Shown: positions 51,032 to 61,051, counted from the stretch's first letter. The stretch is DNA of 64,000 nt from M3007 sp044230315 (GCA_044230315.1 JBGARJ010000009.1:62001-126000); one strand, 5' to 3'. Numbers and translations: made by a program. Notes: a model not told the origin generated them from the sequence alone.

Positions 51032-53842
51032 ATGGAATACCTTGGCGAGCACCTTCTTCCGGGCAAATTAGGCCACTTCTTCGTTGTCCTGTCTTTTGTG
51101 GCTGCAGCCCTGGCCTGCGTCGCCTATTTTTGGGCTACCCGCCGGCGCGAAACGGCTGCCTATGAAGGCTGGCGCAACCTGGGCCGGTTTTCATTCCTGC
51201 TACATGGGCTGGCTACGATCGGCATCATTGGAAGCCTGTTTTTTATCCTGGTAAAGAAGTACTACGAGTACCAGTATGCCTGGGCCAACGTTTCGGACGA
51301 TCTCCCGTTCCGCTATATTTTTTCGGCGTTCTGGAAGGAGCAGCAGGGCAGTTTCCTGCTGTGGAGTTTCTGGCATATTGCATTGGGGGTTGTGCTGATG
51401 CTGCGCGCCGGGAAATGGGAGACGCCGGTACTGACGGTGGTGGCGCTGGCTGAAACGTTTATCGCGTCTATGATCCTGGGGCTTTATTTTGGCGACTTCC
51501 GCCTGGGGGCCAGCCCGTTCGACCTGCTGCGGACAACCATGGAGGCGCCTATTTTCAGAGAGGCTGATTATTTATCCAAAATATCGGGCAATGGGCTCAA
51601 TCCGCTCCTGCAGAACTATTGGATGACCATACACCCGCCGACGTTATTCCTCGGTTTTGCCTCCACGATCGTGCCGTTCAGCTATGCGGTTGCCGGTTTG
51701 TGGCTCCGCGATCACAAGGCATGGTTGAAACCGGCCTTATCGTGGGCGCTTTTTTCCGGCGCTGTGTTGGGCACCGGCATTCTAATGGGTGGCGCGTGGG
51801 CGTATGAAGCCTTATCCTTTGGCGGCTACTGGGCGTGGGACCCCGTCGAAAATACGTCCCTGGTGCCCTGGCTGACCCTGGTAGCCGGTATTCACGCCAA
51901 CCTCATCGCGCGTTCTACCGGGTATTCCATTCGCTCTGCCTACGCTTTTTATCTGTTCACGTTCATTCTGATCCTGTATTCCACTTACCTGACCCGGAGC
52001 GGCATCCTGGGCGATACTTCCGCCCATGCATTTACGGAGATGGGCCTCGGCTTTCAGCTGGTTTTGTATATCGGCGTGTTTTCGGTACTGAGCGCGTGGC
52101 TGTGGTTTTCGCGGCGGAAAGGTGTGCCCGAAATCGGCAAAGAGGAGGCCGGCAGTTCGCGTGAATTCTGGATGTTTATCGGTTCCCTGGTGTTGTTCTT
52201 TTCGGCCGTATTGATCACGGGCGCTACTTCTTTGCCGGTTTGGAACAAGATCATGAAGGCTTTCAACCCGGATTATATCGGTGCGGCATTGAAAGACCCC
52301 GTGGCGCACCACAACCGGTACCAACTTTGGATAGCCGTATTTATCGGCCTTCTGACCGGGGTGTCGCAGTGGCTGCGCTATGGCGAGCGCAATTGGTCGG
52401 CCTGGGCTAAAAAATTTGCCCGGCACATGGCCATTGCTGCTGTTGCTGCCATTGCGCTTTCGGCGCTCAACGCCTTGTGGCTGAATGCGCAGGCCTGGCA
52501 GTTTTTTGCCTTGTTGTTCGCGGCAATGTTCACCGTTTCAGCCAATGCCGATTACCTGATCACCTTCCTCAAAGGCAACCTGAAACAGGGTAGTTCCGCG
52601 CTTTCCCATATCGGGTTCGGTGTGTTGGTGCTCGGAATTATGGGTACGGGTTTGAATAAGACGTGGATATCCTCCAATCCGTTTGCCATGGATGGCCTGA
52701 TCGAAGGCATGGGCAATGATGAATTGAACAAGAATATTTTGCTCCTCAAACAAGCGCCTATGCCGATGCGGGGCAACTTTGAAGCGACTTATCTGCAAGA
52801 CACGATCGAGCGCCAAACGCGTTCTTTTGTTGTTCACTTTCAAAAACGAAACGAACAGGGAGCCTATACCGGGGATGAATTCGTGCTGCACCCCAATGTG
52901 ATGTACGACAGGCAGTTCAGCAAAGTGGTGGCCGCCAACCCGTCGACCAAGCATTACCTGACGTATGATATTTTCACACACGTCACGTCGTTGCCGAAAG
53001 CCGAACTCGACCAGGCTTTTGCCAGGGAGCAGGAAGACAGCATCCGATTTGAGCCCTATGAGGCGGTAGTTGGCGATACCATTTTTACAAAAAAGCATTA
53101 CCTCGTCGTACAAGGCTATACCAAACAACCGCATCATCCCGATTATAAACCCGAACCAGGCGACCTGGCATTCGGCCTGAAACTCAAGGCGTATGCGCTG
53201 GACGACACCCTCGGCTTCGACGCCGCCCCGATGTTGTACCTGCGGCCCCAAAAAGGCGGATTCTCCCTTGCCGCCAACGTCGGCCAATTGCAAATGCGTA
53301 TCCGGCTCAACGAGAACACAATGGGTCAATGGATGGCGATGGAAGAGGCGCTCCAATTCAGCAGTTTCCCAATGAAGGAAGGCGGAACCGTTGATTATCA
53401 GGGCTATAAAATTCATTTTATAAAGGCAAATCGGGACGTTCGGCACCCCGGTTATGCCCCGCAACCGAACGATATTGCCGTGGCGGCCGACCTGGAAATC
53501 ACGGCGCCCGACGGCCGGACAGCGACCGCGAGCCCGGTGTATCTTATCCGCGACAACCAGCCTTTCAGCCTGAAAGACGAAGTGCCCGAAATGGGGCTCC
53601 ATTTGCGGTTTGAGCACATTGACCCCCAAACGGCCACGCTGACGATCGGCGTTGCCAAGGCCAATGCCCAACAGCAAAAAATACCACTGGAAATCGCAGA
53701 AAATGCACCGCGGTCAGACTACATCGTGTTGGAGGCCATTGTTTTTCCAGGGATCAATCTGGTGTGGGCTGGTTCTATTCTGATGTTGTTCGGACTGGCG
53801 TTGAGCCTTTGGCGCCGCCTGATGGCGGAGAAAAAAGGCTGA
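51032..53842 (+). CDS. ccmF: Cytochrome c maturation heme lyase CcmF (CcsA/CcmF family)
   Basis: 936 residues, longer than E. coli CcmF (about 647). Twelve or more membrane helices in the first 520 residues. The WWD signature GGYWAWDPVENTSLVPWL begins near residue 264; conserved HPPTLFLGF (His201) and GIHANLI fit the heme-binding His set. The long C-terminal half (about 560-900) is periplasmic and soluble, ending in a final helix (GINLVWAGSILMLFGLALSLW). Together with the Cys-type CcmE it attaches heme to apocytochromes c. No ccmA, B, C, D, G, H or I gene lies in the window. Confidence 0.9.
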   Translation: MEYLGEHLLPGKLGHFFVVLSFVAAALACVAYFWATRRRETAAYEGWRNLGRFSFLLHGLATIGIIGSLFFILVKKYYEYQYAWANVSDDLPFRYIFSAFWKEQQGSFLLWSFWHIALGVVLMLRAGKWETPVLTVVALAETFIASMILGLYFGDFRLGASPFDLLRTTMEAPIFREADYLSKISGNGLNPLLQNYWMTIHPPTLFLGFASTIVPFSYAVAGLWLRDHKAWLKPALSWALFSGAVLGTGILMGGAWAYEALSFGGYWAWDPVENTSLVPWLTLVAGIHANLIARSTGYSIRSAYAFYLFTFILILYSTYLTRSGILGDTSAHAFTEMGLGFQLVLYIGVFSVLSAWLWFSRRKGVPEIGKEEAGSSREFWMFIGSLVLFFSAVLITGATSLPVWNKIMKAFNPDYIGAALKDPVAHHNRYQLWIAVFIGLLTGVSQWLRYGERNWSAWAKKFARHMAIAAVAAIALSALNALWLNAQAWQFFALLFAAMFTVSANADYLITFLKGNLKQGSSALSHIGFGVLVLGIMGTGLNKTWISSNPFAMDGLIEGMGNDELNKNILLLKQAPMPMRGNFEATYLQDTIERQTRSFVVHFQKRNEQGAYTGDEFVLHPNVMYDRQFSKVVAANPSTKHYLTYDIFTHVTSLPKAELDQAFAREQEDSIRFEPYEAVVGDTIFTKKHYLVVQGYTKQPHHPDYKPEPGDLAFGLKLKAYALDDTLGFDAAPMLYLRPQKGGFSLAANVGQLQMRIRLNENTMGQWMAMEEALQFSSFPMKEGGTVDYQGYKIHFIKANRDVRHPGYAPQPNDIAVAADLEITAPDGRTATASPVYLIRDNQPFSLKDEVPEMGLHLRFEHIDPQTATLTIGVAKANAQQQKIPLEIAENAPRSDYIVLEAIVFPGINLVWAGSILMLFGLALSLWRRLMAEKKG

Positions 53843-53902
53843 GCATGCATGCTTTACAAACAAATAACCTGAATAGCGCCGGGACACGCTGAGCCGGTTG
53901 CT

Positions 53903-53910
53903 TATTTTTG
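53903..53910 (+). promoter_or_regulatory. -7 promoter element for the GT39 gene (TATTTTTG)
   Basis: Exact TAnnTTTG, 16 bp before the ATG at 53927. Confidence 0.48.
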
Positions 53911-53926
53911 CCCGACAGTTCCAGGC

Positions 53927-55534
53927 ATGACTGACCTAATTTATCGGGTACGCGCAATGCCGACGCGCTACCTCGTCCTTCTGATTCTAGCCTTGTTTTT
54001 CCCGGCCCATTTGATCCACCTTGGGGTGGCGGCGTTCAACGGCGATGAGGGCATCCGGTCGCTGGTAGCGTTGGAAATGCACCTTTCCGGCAATTACATT
54101 GCCACCACAATGCATGGCGCTCCATATATCAACAAGCCGCCGCTCTTCAATTGGGTGTTGTTGGTATTCTTCAAACTGTTCGGGTACTTCGGCGAATTTC
54201 CGGCCCGTACGGCTACCGTATTTTTTCTGGGTGTGTTCGGATGGGCGATTTACCGGTCCCACCGCAAGAATTTCGGCTTCGAGTTTGCCTTTTTGTCGGC
54301 GTTCATGGTCATCACGACGGGCCGGTTTTTGATTTATGATTCTATGTTGGGGCTGATCGATACCCCCTTTTCGGTGGTCGTGTACACCCTGATGTTGAGC
54401 ATTTACTATTATGGCTCCAGAGAGCAATGGTGGCGGCTTTTCCTGGTCAGTTATTTGCTCATGGCACTTGGTTTTTTGCTAAAGGGTATGCCGGCTATCG
54501 TTTTTCAGGGACTTTCGCTCAGTGCAGGGTTGGTATATTTCAAGGCCTGGCGACGGCTTGTTTCAGTCCAGCACCTCGCCGGTATCGCATTGGCGGCTTT
54601 GATTCTGGGCGCTTACTTGTTGGCTTATGCGCAGTACCGACCGGTAGATTTACTGCTGGCCAATCTGTTGAATGAATCGACCAAGCGGACAGCCGTCGTG
54701 TTCGGGTGGTGGCACATGCTGAAGCATTTGTTTCAGTTTCCGTTTGATTGTATTTACCATTTTCTTCCTTTTTCGCTGTTGATACTGGCTTGGGCAAGCC
54801 GTCATTTCTGGCAGCGGTTGCAGCAGCATCCGTTTATCTTTTTTCAATTCATCCTGTTAGCGGTCAATCTTCCGATCTACTGGAGTTCGGTGCAGGTGTA
54901 CGCCCGGTATCTGCTGATGTTCATCCCGCTGTTCACGGTGATTAGTTTTCACTTGATGGAACAGGACCGCGCGGCCGGCAGCTGGCGTTTCAGAATATTT
55001 TATGGATTGCTAGCCGTATTGGTTTGCCTGTTGCCCACAGTTTTTTTGGCGATGCCTTTCGTGAAAGAGGTCAATTTTTTGCCGGGCATTTGGTCGATGT
55101 CGATCGGGTTCGGCCTGGCTCTGGCAATCGCCGCGGCCTTGTTTTGGTTCGATCGGCAACGCTATTTATGGTGGAGCCTGGTCTCCCTGCTGGTAGCGCG
55201 CATTGCTTTTGATTGTATCATTTTACCGGCTCGCCACGCCGGAAATGATACTTCCACGGCGCGAAGCGAAGCCCGTGCGAAGGTGGACCAATACCCGGAT
55301 CGGGTTTGGTATGTATATGGCGATTCGTATGTGCGGGAATGCACGGCCTTTTATTTGACGGAGCGGCTGGGATATATAGCGCACCGGACGGTCGATTTGC
55401 AAAAAGAGCATGCCTTGTATCTCGTCAATCCGAAGGAAGAACCCTTGCAGGCACTGGCTTTTCAACGCCCGCCCGACGATACGTTACACACCGATTATAA
55501 GGATGTGAACCTATTGATTTACCTGTTGCATTAA
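53927..55534 (+). CDS. GT39-type glycosyltransferase (ArnT/PMT-like) membrane protein
   Basis: 535 residues, 10-12 membrane helices. The first periplasmic loop carries the catalytic Asp-Glu of the GT-C fold (AFNGDEGIRSLVALEM) and HGAPYINKPPLFNW, as in ArnT and PglL-like proteins that take sugar from polyprenyl phosphate. The last 100 residues are soluble (VDQYPDRVWYVYGDSYV). It is likely to transfer a sugar to lipid A, LPS or protein on the outer face of the inner membrane. It overlaps the convergent epimerase gene by 24 bp. The three genes opposite encode the matching GT2, flippase-like protein and epimerase. Confidence 0.87.
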   Translation: MTDLIYRVRAMPTRYLVLLILALFFPAHLIHLGVAAFNGDEGIRSLVALEMHLSGNYIATTMHGAPYINKPPLFNWVLLVFFKLFGYFGEFPARTATVFFLGVFGWAIYRSHRKNFGFEFAFLSAFMVITTGRFLIYDSMLGLIDTPFSVVVYTLMLSIYYYGSREQWWRLFLVSYLLMALGFLLKGMPAIVFQGLSLSAGLVYFKAWRRLVSVQHLAGIALAALILGAYLLAYAQYRPVDLLLANLLNESTKRTAVVFGWWHMLKHLFQFPFDCIYHFLPFSLLILAWASRHFWQRLQQHPFIFFQFILLAVNLPIYWSSVQVYARYLLMFIPLFTVISFHLMEQDRAAGSWRFRIFYGLLAVLVCLLPTVFLAMPFVKEVNFLPGIWSMSIGFGLALAIAAALFWFDRQRYLWWSLVSLLVARIAFDCIILPARHAGNDTSTARSEARAKVDQYPDRVWYVYGDSYVRECTAFYLTERLGYIAHRTVDLQKEHALYLVNPKEEPLQALAFQRPPDDTLHTDYKDVNLLIYLLH

Positions 55535-56494
55535 TGCCATGGCAGGTTCGTGTTGCAAAAACCAGGCAGCGAATCGTTTTACCCCTTCCGGCAAAGAAAC
55601 AGCCGGTTGGTACCCGAAGTACGCTTTCGCTTTGGATATGTCGGCAAAAGTCTGATCCACATCGCCCGCTTGCTTGGGCAGGTATTCTATTTTTAGTTTT
55701 TGTCCGAGGGTGATTTCCAGTGCGCGTACCATTTCTTTCAGGGTTACCGGTGCTCCGCTGCCGAGGTTGAAGATTTCATAGCCAAAGCCGGGCTGGTGCA
55801 GGAGCTGGCAGATGCCTTGTACAATATCGGCAACGTAGGTGTAGTCACGGCGGGTCTGACCGTCGCCGTAAAAGGGTATCGGTTTTTGTTCGAAGGCAAG
55901 TTGGGCAAATTTGTGAATAGCCAGGTCGGGGCGTTGCCGGGGCCCGTATACGGTAAACAAGCGAAGGCAAGCCACATCCAGGCCATACAGGTGATGATAG
56001 GCATGCGCCAGTAGTTCACCGCTCCTTTTGGAAGCCGCATAGGGCGAGATCGGGTGGCTGACGTCGTCTGATTCGGTAAAAGGCGTTTTGGCCTGATTGC
56101 CGTAAACCGATGAGGAAGACGCGAATAGCAGGCGGGGTACCTGGCATCCGGCCATCGCTTCGAGTAATTGAAGGGTACCGCGCACGTTTACATCAAAATA
56201 TTCATCCGGCTGCGAAATGGACGGGCGCACACCGGCTTTCGCAGCGAGGTGGACGACAGCGTCAAAGGTGTTTTGAGTAAAAATACGCCGCAGCAAATGG
56301 CGGTCGCGGATGTCGCCCTCTACCAGCTGATAGCCGGGGTGTTGTTGGGCCGGGGCGATGTTTGCCCATTTCGATGACGGATTGTAAAAAGGGTCGAAAT
56401 TATCCAGACCGACAACCTGATGTCCGTCTTGCAGCAGCGCTTCGCAAAGGTGAGAACCGATAAAGCCTGCGGCTCCGGTAACCAAAATTTTCAT
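55511..56494 (-). CDS. NAD-dependent sugar epimerase (UDP-glucuronate/glucose 4-epimerase-like SDR)
   Basis: 327 residues. Rossmann motif TGAAGFIGSH (GxxGxxG, residues 7-13), catalytic YAASK (YxxxK) with upstream SSSVYGNQ, and LRLFTVYGPRQRPDLAIHKF, the pattern shared by UDP-glucuronate 4-epimerases and related extended SDR enzymes. It would supply a UDP-sugar to the neighbouring glycosyltransferases. The gene is last in a three-gene minus-strand operon (gaps 15 and 11 bp) and its end overlaps the GT39 gene end. Confidence 0.9.
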   Translation of the reverse strand: MKILVTGAAGFIGSHLCEALLQDGHQVVGLDNFDPFYNPSSKWANIAPAQQHPGYQLVEGDIRDRHLLRRIFTQNTFDAVVHLAAKAGVRPSISQPDEYFDVNVRGTLQLLEAMAGCQVPRLLFASSSSVYGNQAKTPFTESDDVSHPISPYAASKRSGELLAHAYHHLYGLDVACLRLFTVYGPRQRPDLAIHKFAQLAFEQKPIPFYGDGQTRRDYTYVADIVQGICQLLHQPGFGYEIFNLGSGAPVTLKEMVRALEITLGQKLKIEYLPKQAGDVDQTFADISKAKAYFGYQPAVSLPEGVKRFAAWFLQHEPAMALMQQVNQ

Positions 56495-56509
56495 AGGTGA
56501 TCCAAGATT

Positions 56510-57385
56510 TTAATGCTGCCCGGCGGTATCTGGCGTTTGGGCAGTTGAATATAAAACATTGGTTTTAAAGCTGAAACGTATGCCATATAGCGCTACGGCT
56601 GTTGAAATAAGGTAAAATACGAAAGCGATTGCGACTGATTTTTCAGCGCTCAAATGCAGCACCCGGGCGCCCCACAAAAAAGTCAGTTCGCGCGCCCCGG
56701 CGCCGCCTATGGTGAGCGGAAGCATCGCCACCACCGAAGACACCAGAAACACCACCGAGTAGCCGAGCCATTGTGCCGGTTCGTGCAGCGCGAGGACGAT
56801 GCCCAACACCGAAAGGAGTTGGGTAAGTTGAACCCCCAGTGATTGAAGCGTGGTACGGACCCATGTGGAAAAAGTGGATCCTGTCATCCGGTCGAACAGC
56901 CATTTCGATATCGGAATACTTACGGCTACCCCAAACAATAACAGCCACCAATAAGTTTGCAAAACCGGCAAACCTATTGCCAGTACGAGGCAAATTTGCC
57001 CCAGGGCCAACATGCCGGATATACGGTCGTAAAGCGTAAGGGAGAACAAGCGACGGAATGGTTTGCCAAATTCGTCCATCAGGCGCTTGATTTTGTACCC
57101 ATCGCCGCTGATACCGCCGGGTAGCAGGAGGTTATAATACATACCCAACCAATACAGGCGCAATTGCTGGCGGGTGGTCAGCAGGATGCCGTCGGTTTGA
57201 AGCAAGATATTGTACCGGTTAGCCGCCAGCACTTTGGAGCAGATAAACCACGCCAATGCCCAACACAACCACAGCGGATTGCTGTGCCTGAGAACTTCCA
57301 GCAGCAACGCCTGGTCGACTGCACGGAGCACCAGGAAAATGATCAGGCCGGAAATACCTGTCTTCAAGATGGTTTTCCAAGTCAT
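56510..57385 (-). CDS. Lysylphosphatidylglycerol synthase TM region-like flippase (UPF0104/AglD type)
   Basis: 291 residues, seven to eight membrane helices. Typical blocks: ANRYNILLQ, GMYYNLLLPGGISGDGYKIKRL, LFSLTLYDRISGMLALG and MLPLTIGGAGARELTFLWG. Family knowledge: flippase-like membrane proteins found with GT2 enzymes, thought to move lipid-linked sugars or phospholipids. In the middle of the epimerase-GT2 operon (11 bp from the GT2 stop, 15 bp from the epimerase start). Confidence 0.87.
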   Translation of the reverse strand: MTWKTILKTGISGLIIFLVLRAVDQALLLEVLRHSNPLWLCWALAWFICSKVLAANRYNILLQTDGILLTTRQQLRLYWLGMYYNLLLPGGISGDGYKIKRLMDEFGKPFRRLFSLTLYDRISGMLALGQICLVLAIGLPVLQTYWWLLLFGVAVSIPISKWLFDRMTGSTFSTWVRTTLQSLGVQLTQLLSVLGIVLALHEPAQWLGYSVVFLVSSVVAMLPLTIGGAGARELTFLWGARVLHLSAEKSVAIAFVFYLISTAVALYGIRFSFKTNVLYSTAQTPDTAGQH

Positions 57386-57396
57386 CGTATTGCGGT

Positions 57397-58356
57397 TCAG
57401 GCTTCCTGCAAAGCCGGATGGTGAATTTGCCGTATCCGGTACGGCTTTTTATCCTGCGATTCATAATACGTGCGTACCTGCAATTCGGCCAGAATCCCCA
57501 AGGCAACCAGTTGCAGGCCGGCCATAAAGGTTACCACGCCGAGCAACAGCAGTGGCCGGCCCCAAATATCGTGACCGGTCAATTTTTCGATCAGCAGATA
57601 CAGGAAGATGAAACAGCCCGTCATCATCGACAATACCCCCCAGCCGCCGAAAAGATGCATGGGTTTGTGCCGGAACCGTTTCAGAAACAGAATGAGGAGC
57701 AGGTCGCTCAAAACGCGTATAGTACGGCCGATTCCGTATTTGGATTGGCCGTGCCGCCGGGCATGGTGGCGCACGGGCGTTTCATCCATCCGGGCGCCCT
57801 CGAGGCTGGCTAATACCGGAATGAACCGGTGCAATTCGCCGTACAACCCAAGACTTTTAGCCAGGTCGGCGCGGAACACACGCAGCGTACAACCATAATC
57901 GTGTTGATGCACGCCTGAAGCCCGGCGAATAAGCCAGTTGGCGATCTTGCTGGGTATTTTGCGCAACAACATGCCGTCCTGGCGTTTCTGCCGGATACCG
58001 GCCAGCATATCCAGGTTGTGCTCCCGGGCCATTTCCAGCATACGGGGGATATCGGCCGGATCGTTTTGGAGATCGCCATCCATGGTGACGATCCATTCGC
58101 CCCGTGCTTCGGCGATGCCGGCGGCCAATGCGGCGCTTTGGCCAAAATTGCGCCGGAATTCTACAATCCGGAGCCGGGGGTGGCTCAGGGTTTTGAGATT
58201 GGTCAATGTTAGATCGGTAGAGCCGTCATCCACAAAAACCAATTCATACGAATAGGGCTGTAAATGTTGGTCGAGTTGCTGCACCAACGGTTGGATATTA
58301 TCTGCTTCATTGAACACGCAGATAACGACAGACAGGTTTGTTTTCATCGATTCCAT
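57397..58356 (-). CDS. Family 2 glycosyltransferase, polyprenyl-phosphate sugar synthase-like (ArnC/DPM1 type)
   Basis: 319 residues; the start may be the ATG three codons in (58347, MKTNLSVVICVFNEAD). GT-A core LVFVDDGSTD, TMDGDLQNDPADIPRM (DxD-like), GIRQKRQD, HDYGCTLRVFRADL, ETPVRHHARRHGQSKYG, then two C-terminal membrane helices (about 234-255 and 268-292). Such enzymes load a sugar from a nucleotide donor onto polyprenyl phosphate at the inner membrane. First gene of the operon with the flippase-like protein and epimerase, with a -7 element upstream. Together with the GT39 gene it forms an ArnC/ArnT-like modification set. Confidence 0.92.
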   Translation of the reverse strand: MESMKTNLSVVICVFNEADNIQPLVQQLDQHLQPYSYELVFVDDGSTDLTLTNLKTLSHPRLRIVEFRRNFGQSAALAAGIAEARGEWIVTMDGDLQNDPADIPRMLEMAREHNLDMLAGIRQKRQDGMLLRKIPSKIANWLIRRASGVHQHDYGCTLRVFRADLAKSLGLYGELHRFIPVLASLEGARMDETPVRHHARRHGQSKYGIGRTIRVLSDLLLILFLKRFRHKPMHLFGGWGVLSMMTGCFIFLYLLIEKLTGHDIWGRPLLLLGVVTFMAGLQLVALGILAELQVRTYYESQDKKPYRIRQIHHPALQEA

Positions 58357-58417
58357 CTAACTCTTCCTGCCGGAAAAGGTTGGCCGGCGCACCAGGAATA
58401 TTTTGTTCAAGGTGCGG

Positions 58418-58425
58418 CAAAAATA
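58418..58425 (-). promoter_or_regulatory. -7 promoter element for the glycan operon (TATTTTTG)
   Basis: Exact TAnnTTTG on the minus strand, 61 bp before the GT2 start, ahead of the three-gene operon. Confidence 0.48.
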
Positions 58426-58471
58426 CGCAAAACGCAGTGCGCGCGCCGACTTAATGAAGACTTAACCTGTT

Positions 58472-61021
58472 TCAGAAAAACAACTGGATTTGCCCCCGTA
58501 TCCCGTATTTGGGCGCTCCCGGATGGTCGAGATAGGTGAACCGGCGCACCAGATCGATCCGCAACACTTTAAATATGTTGCTGATCCCGATGCTGGCCTC
58601 CACGTAGGGTTTGGCTTCCAGGGTGTAGGTGATCGGCGCCCCGTATCGCGTGGGAAAATGGTACAGACCGGAACCTTCTACGGGCATATTGGTGGGTGTA
58701 ACGGCGCCATAGAGCATCTTGATCGAAGCCATTTCCCGAAACTTGAGCTTGCGGATCAGTGGAATTTTATTCAGGAAGAAACCGTAGAAATTGTGATCCA
58801 TGTTGATAGCAATGTACCGGTCGCTGATGAATTCCATAAAATTCATCAGGTTGTAGGAATACAATTGGTAAACATAGGTCTGGTTCGCCCGGTGGATGGT
58901 CAGCAACGGATACGGCACTTTACCCAGCACGGCGCCGGCCTCGACATACAGATAATTATAACCGATCGGCGGAAGGTTCGAAAATTTGTAAAAGCTGGCC
59001 CGCAACTCATGAAAGTTGTATTGGCCGCCATAAAATCCGTTGATCCCCCGGGCGTAGCGCAGGGTGGCGATATAATTGACGTCGATCGTCTGGCGGTATG
59101 TAGCGGTTTGGAAGAATTTTTCACCCGGTGCATACCGCAATTGGATAAAAGCCTTGGCAGTTGTAAGGGGCTGGTTGGTATCCTGCCCGATGTCTACCGG
59201 GTCAAACGTGAGCGTGCCGGCCCGGCTTTGTACCTGGCGTTCGATACCGCAGATATAGGAGAAGTGGTTGTTGAATTCGCGTTCATGCTCCAGGGTGAAA
59301 CGGTCGAAATAAACGAATTTGTCGTTTACGCCCCGGACGAATGAGGTGAGCAGGTTGCTGGTTTGCGCCTGGGCCAGCTCTTGTCCCGGAACGCGGATGT
59401 CCCGCTGATACTGCAAGCGCAACAGGTTGAGTGGGAACTGATTGTAGGCTGTTCCTTTCAAAGCGATCGTCCCTGTACTGCCGAATTTCCAACGGGTGTC
59501 TTTGGTGCCGTATGCGGCATAGGCATCCAGGTTAAACCGCTTGCTGAGGGTGGAAGAAGTGCGCCCACCGAAACGAAAGCGGTTTCCTTCTACGGAATTG
59601 AAGGCGTAAAACGTATTGATCGGGCCGATTTCCAGGTTAGGGCCGGCGTTGACATAGCCGATGGTGGCAATGAGTAATGCCTTGGCGGTATTCTTGAACA
59701 GGTGCGTGTTCTGCAGGCTGTCCATGTTGCCATACGTGGCTGCCTCGGCAGCGTTAAGTGAGACGTGGCGGGCGGATGTCCAGTAAGCGGAATCGCTGCG
59801 TTCGGCTCCGGGCAGGTAGACCACTTCGGCATAATTATCCCGGAACAGGGAATCGGGCAAAACCGGGTTGATCTCGGGTTTCCGGTGGGACACGAGGCGT
59901 TGGCCAAACAGGCCGGCGCCTTTGCGCGTGATACCGAAATCCATTCGGTAATCTTCAGAGGCCAGCACCCACTTACCCGACGGGAGGCGCTGAAAATCTT
60001 GCCGCAATTCGAGTGTTTTTACCCAGTTGAGGTTGATCTCGGGGTTCACACCGAATGTTGCGCGCACCACCGGGTATGTGCTGTCCAGGGCGATATAGAG
60101 ATCGCCTTGCAACAGCATATCCGTTTTATTTCGGGGGAAAAAGGCCAACCGCACCACCTTGCTGCCGCTTTCTTCAATGGTATCCATCGGATAGTACCGG
60201 TAAAACATGGGGGCCAGGTTGGAAATGGGGCTCAGGAAGTGATCCGTCAACAGGACCACATAGTTGTCGTATAGGTCGACATCCTGATTCAGGTAACGGA
60301 GTGATTTGTTGATGCCTTCCTGTTCGAGATAACCCGGGAATTTCACCTGCTGGTTGCCTTTGATCAGGAGTTTGCGGCGTTTGGGGTCGGAGCGCAGGCA
60401 TAGATCCTGGATATTTTCCTGTAAAAAAACCGGCACCACGCTCAGGCCGTCAAGTTTGGTGGTATCCGTGTTGTCGAGCAGAAAGCGCAGGCTTTTCAGG
60501 ATCTTTTTATCTTTTATCTTCTCCGGGAGGTTGCTGAGGCCGATCAGCACTTTTTCGTATTGTTCTTCCCGGAAAGTTTGCAGGTTTTCGACCCGGTTTT
60601 TATCGCGATTCTCCACCACCAGTTTGATGAGTTCCACCGCCGGGTTGTTCTTGTTCCGGTATTTGCCGGGTTTGATGGTTACTTCCTTTAATTGTGTGTT
60701 TTCAGGCGATAATAACACATCGATCGTTTGCCGCTTGCCGGCTTTTACCGTTACAGATTGCGCCTGATATCCAAGTGCGGTAAACCGCAATTGGGTAAAG
60801 GAGCCCGGCGATTGGATTTGGTATGCGCCGTTTTCGTCGGAGCGGGCACCCAGGGCAGTGCCGGGCACGCCCACGCCGGCAAAGGGCACTGGTTGGTGGG
60901 TTTCGGCATCGGTAATGTGGCCCTGGACGATTGTTTGGGTAAATGCCTGTACGGCTAACCAGCCGCATAATAGAGCACTACCTGTCAACCGGATTAGACG
61001 GAGCCTGAAGGGATGAAGCAT
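58472..61021 (-). CDS. DUF5686 outer-membrane protein with carboxypeptidase-regulatory-like N-terminus
   Basis: 849 residues. A signal peptide (to about residue 28, FTQ) precedes a CarboxypepD_reg-like plug domain (VQGHITDAETHQPVPFAGVGV...SDENGAYQI, about 31-115), as in SusC-like proteins. The rest matches DUF5686 (LIKLVVENRDKNR, FFPRNKTDMLLQGDLYIAL, DFGITRKGAG) and ends in a long run of alternating aromatic strands (HRANQTYVYQLYSYNL, YLDHPGAPKYGIRGQIQLFF) closing on a terminal Phe, as in a beta-barrel. No TonB box is seen. A large outer-membrane barrel of unknown cargo is likely. It lies 114 bp downstream of mutS, with its own -7 element. Confidence 0.87.
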   Translation of the reverse strand: MLHPFRLRLIRLTGSALLCGWLAVQAFTQTIVQGHITDAETHQPVPFAGVGVPGTALGARSDENGAYQIQSPGSFTQLRFTALGYQAQSVTVKAGKRQTIDVLLSPENTQLKEVTIKPGKYRNKNNPAVELIKLVVENRDKNRVENLQTFREEQYEKVLIGLSNLPEKIKDKKILKSLRFLLDNTDTTKLDGLSVVPVFLQENIQDLCLRSDPKRRKLLIKGNQQVKFPGYLEQEGINKSLRYLNQDVDLYDNYVVLLTDHFLSPISNLAPMFYRYYPMDTIEESGSKVVRLAFFPRNKTDMLLQGDLYIALDSTYPVVRATFGVNPEINLNWVKTLELRQDFQRLPSGKWVLASEDYRMDFGITRKGAGLFGQRLVSHRKPEINPVLPDSLFRDNYAEVVYLPGAERSDSAYWTSARHVSLNAAEAATYGNMDSLQNTHLFKNTAKALLIATIGYVNAGPNLEIGPINTFYAFNSVEGNRFRFGGRTSSTLSKRFNLDAYAAYGTKDTRWKFGSTGTIALKGTAYNQFPLNLLRLQYQRDIRVPGQELAQAQTSNLLTSFVRGVNDKFVYFDRFTLEHEREFNNHFSYICGIERQVQSRAGTLTFDPVDIGQDTNQPLTTAKAFIQLRYAPGEKFFQTATYRQTIDVNYIATLRYARGINGFYGGQYNFHELRASFYKFSNLPPIGYNYLYVEAGAVLGKVPYPLLTIHRANQTYVYQLYSYNLMNFMEFISDRYIAINMDHNFYGFFLNKIPLIRKLKFREMASIKMLYGAVTPTNMPVEGSGLYHFPTRYGAPITYTLEAKPYVEASIGISNIFKVLRIDLVRRFTYLDHPGAPKYGIRGQIQLFF

Positions 61022-61043
61022 GTCAGCGTATTATTTGTCGCGC

Positions 61044-61051
61044 CAAAGCTA
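61044..61051 (-). promoter_or_regulatory. -7 promoter element for the DUF5686 gene (TAGCTTTG)
   Basis: Exact TAnnTTTG on the minus strand, 22 bp before the start at 61021, in the 114-bp gap behind mutS. Confidence 0.46.
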
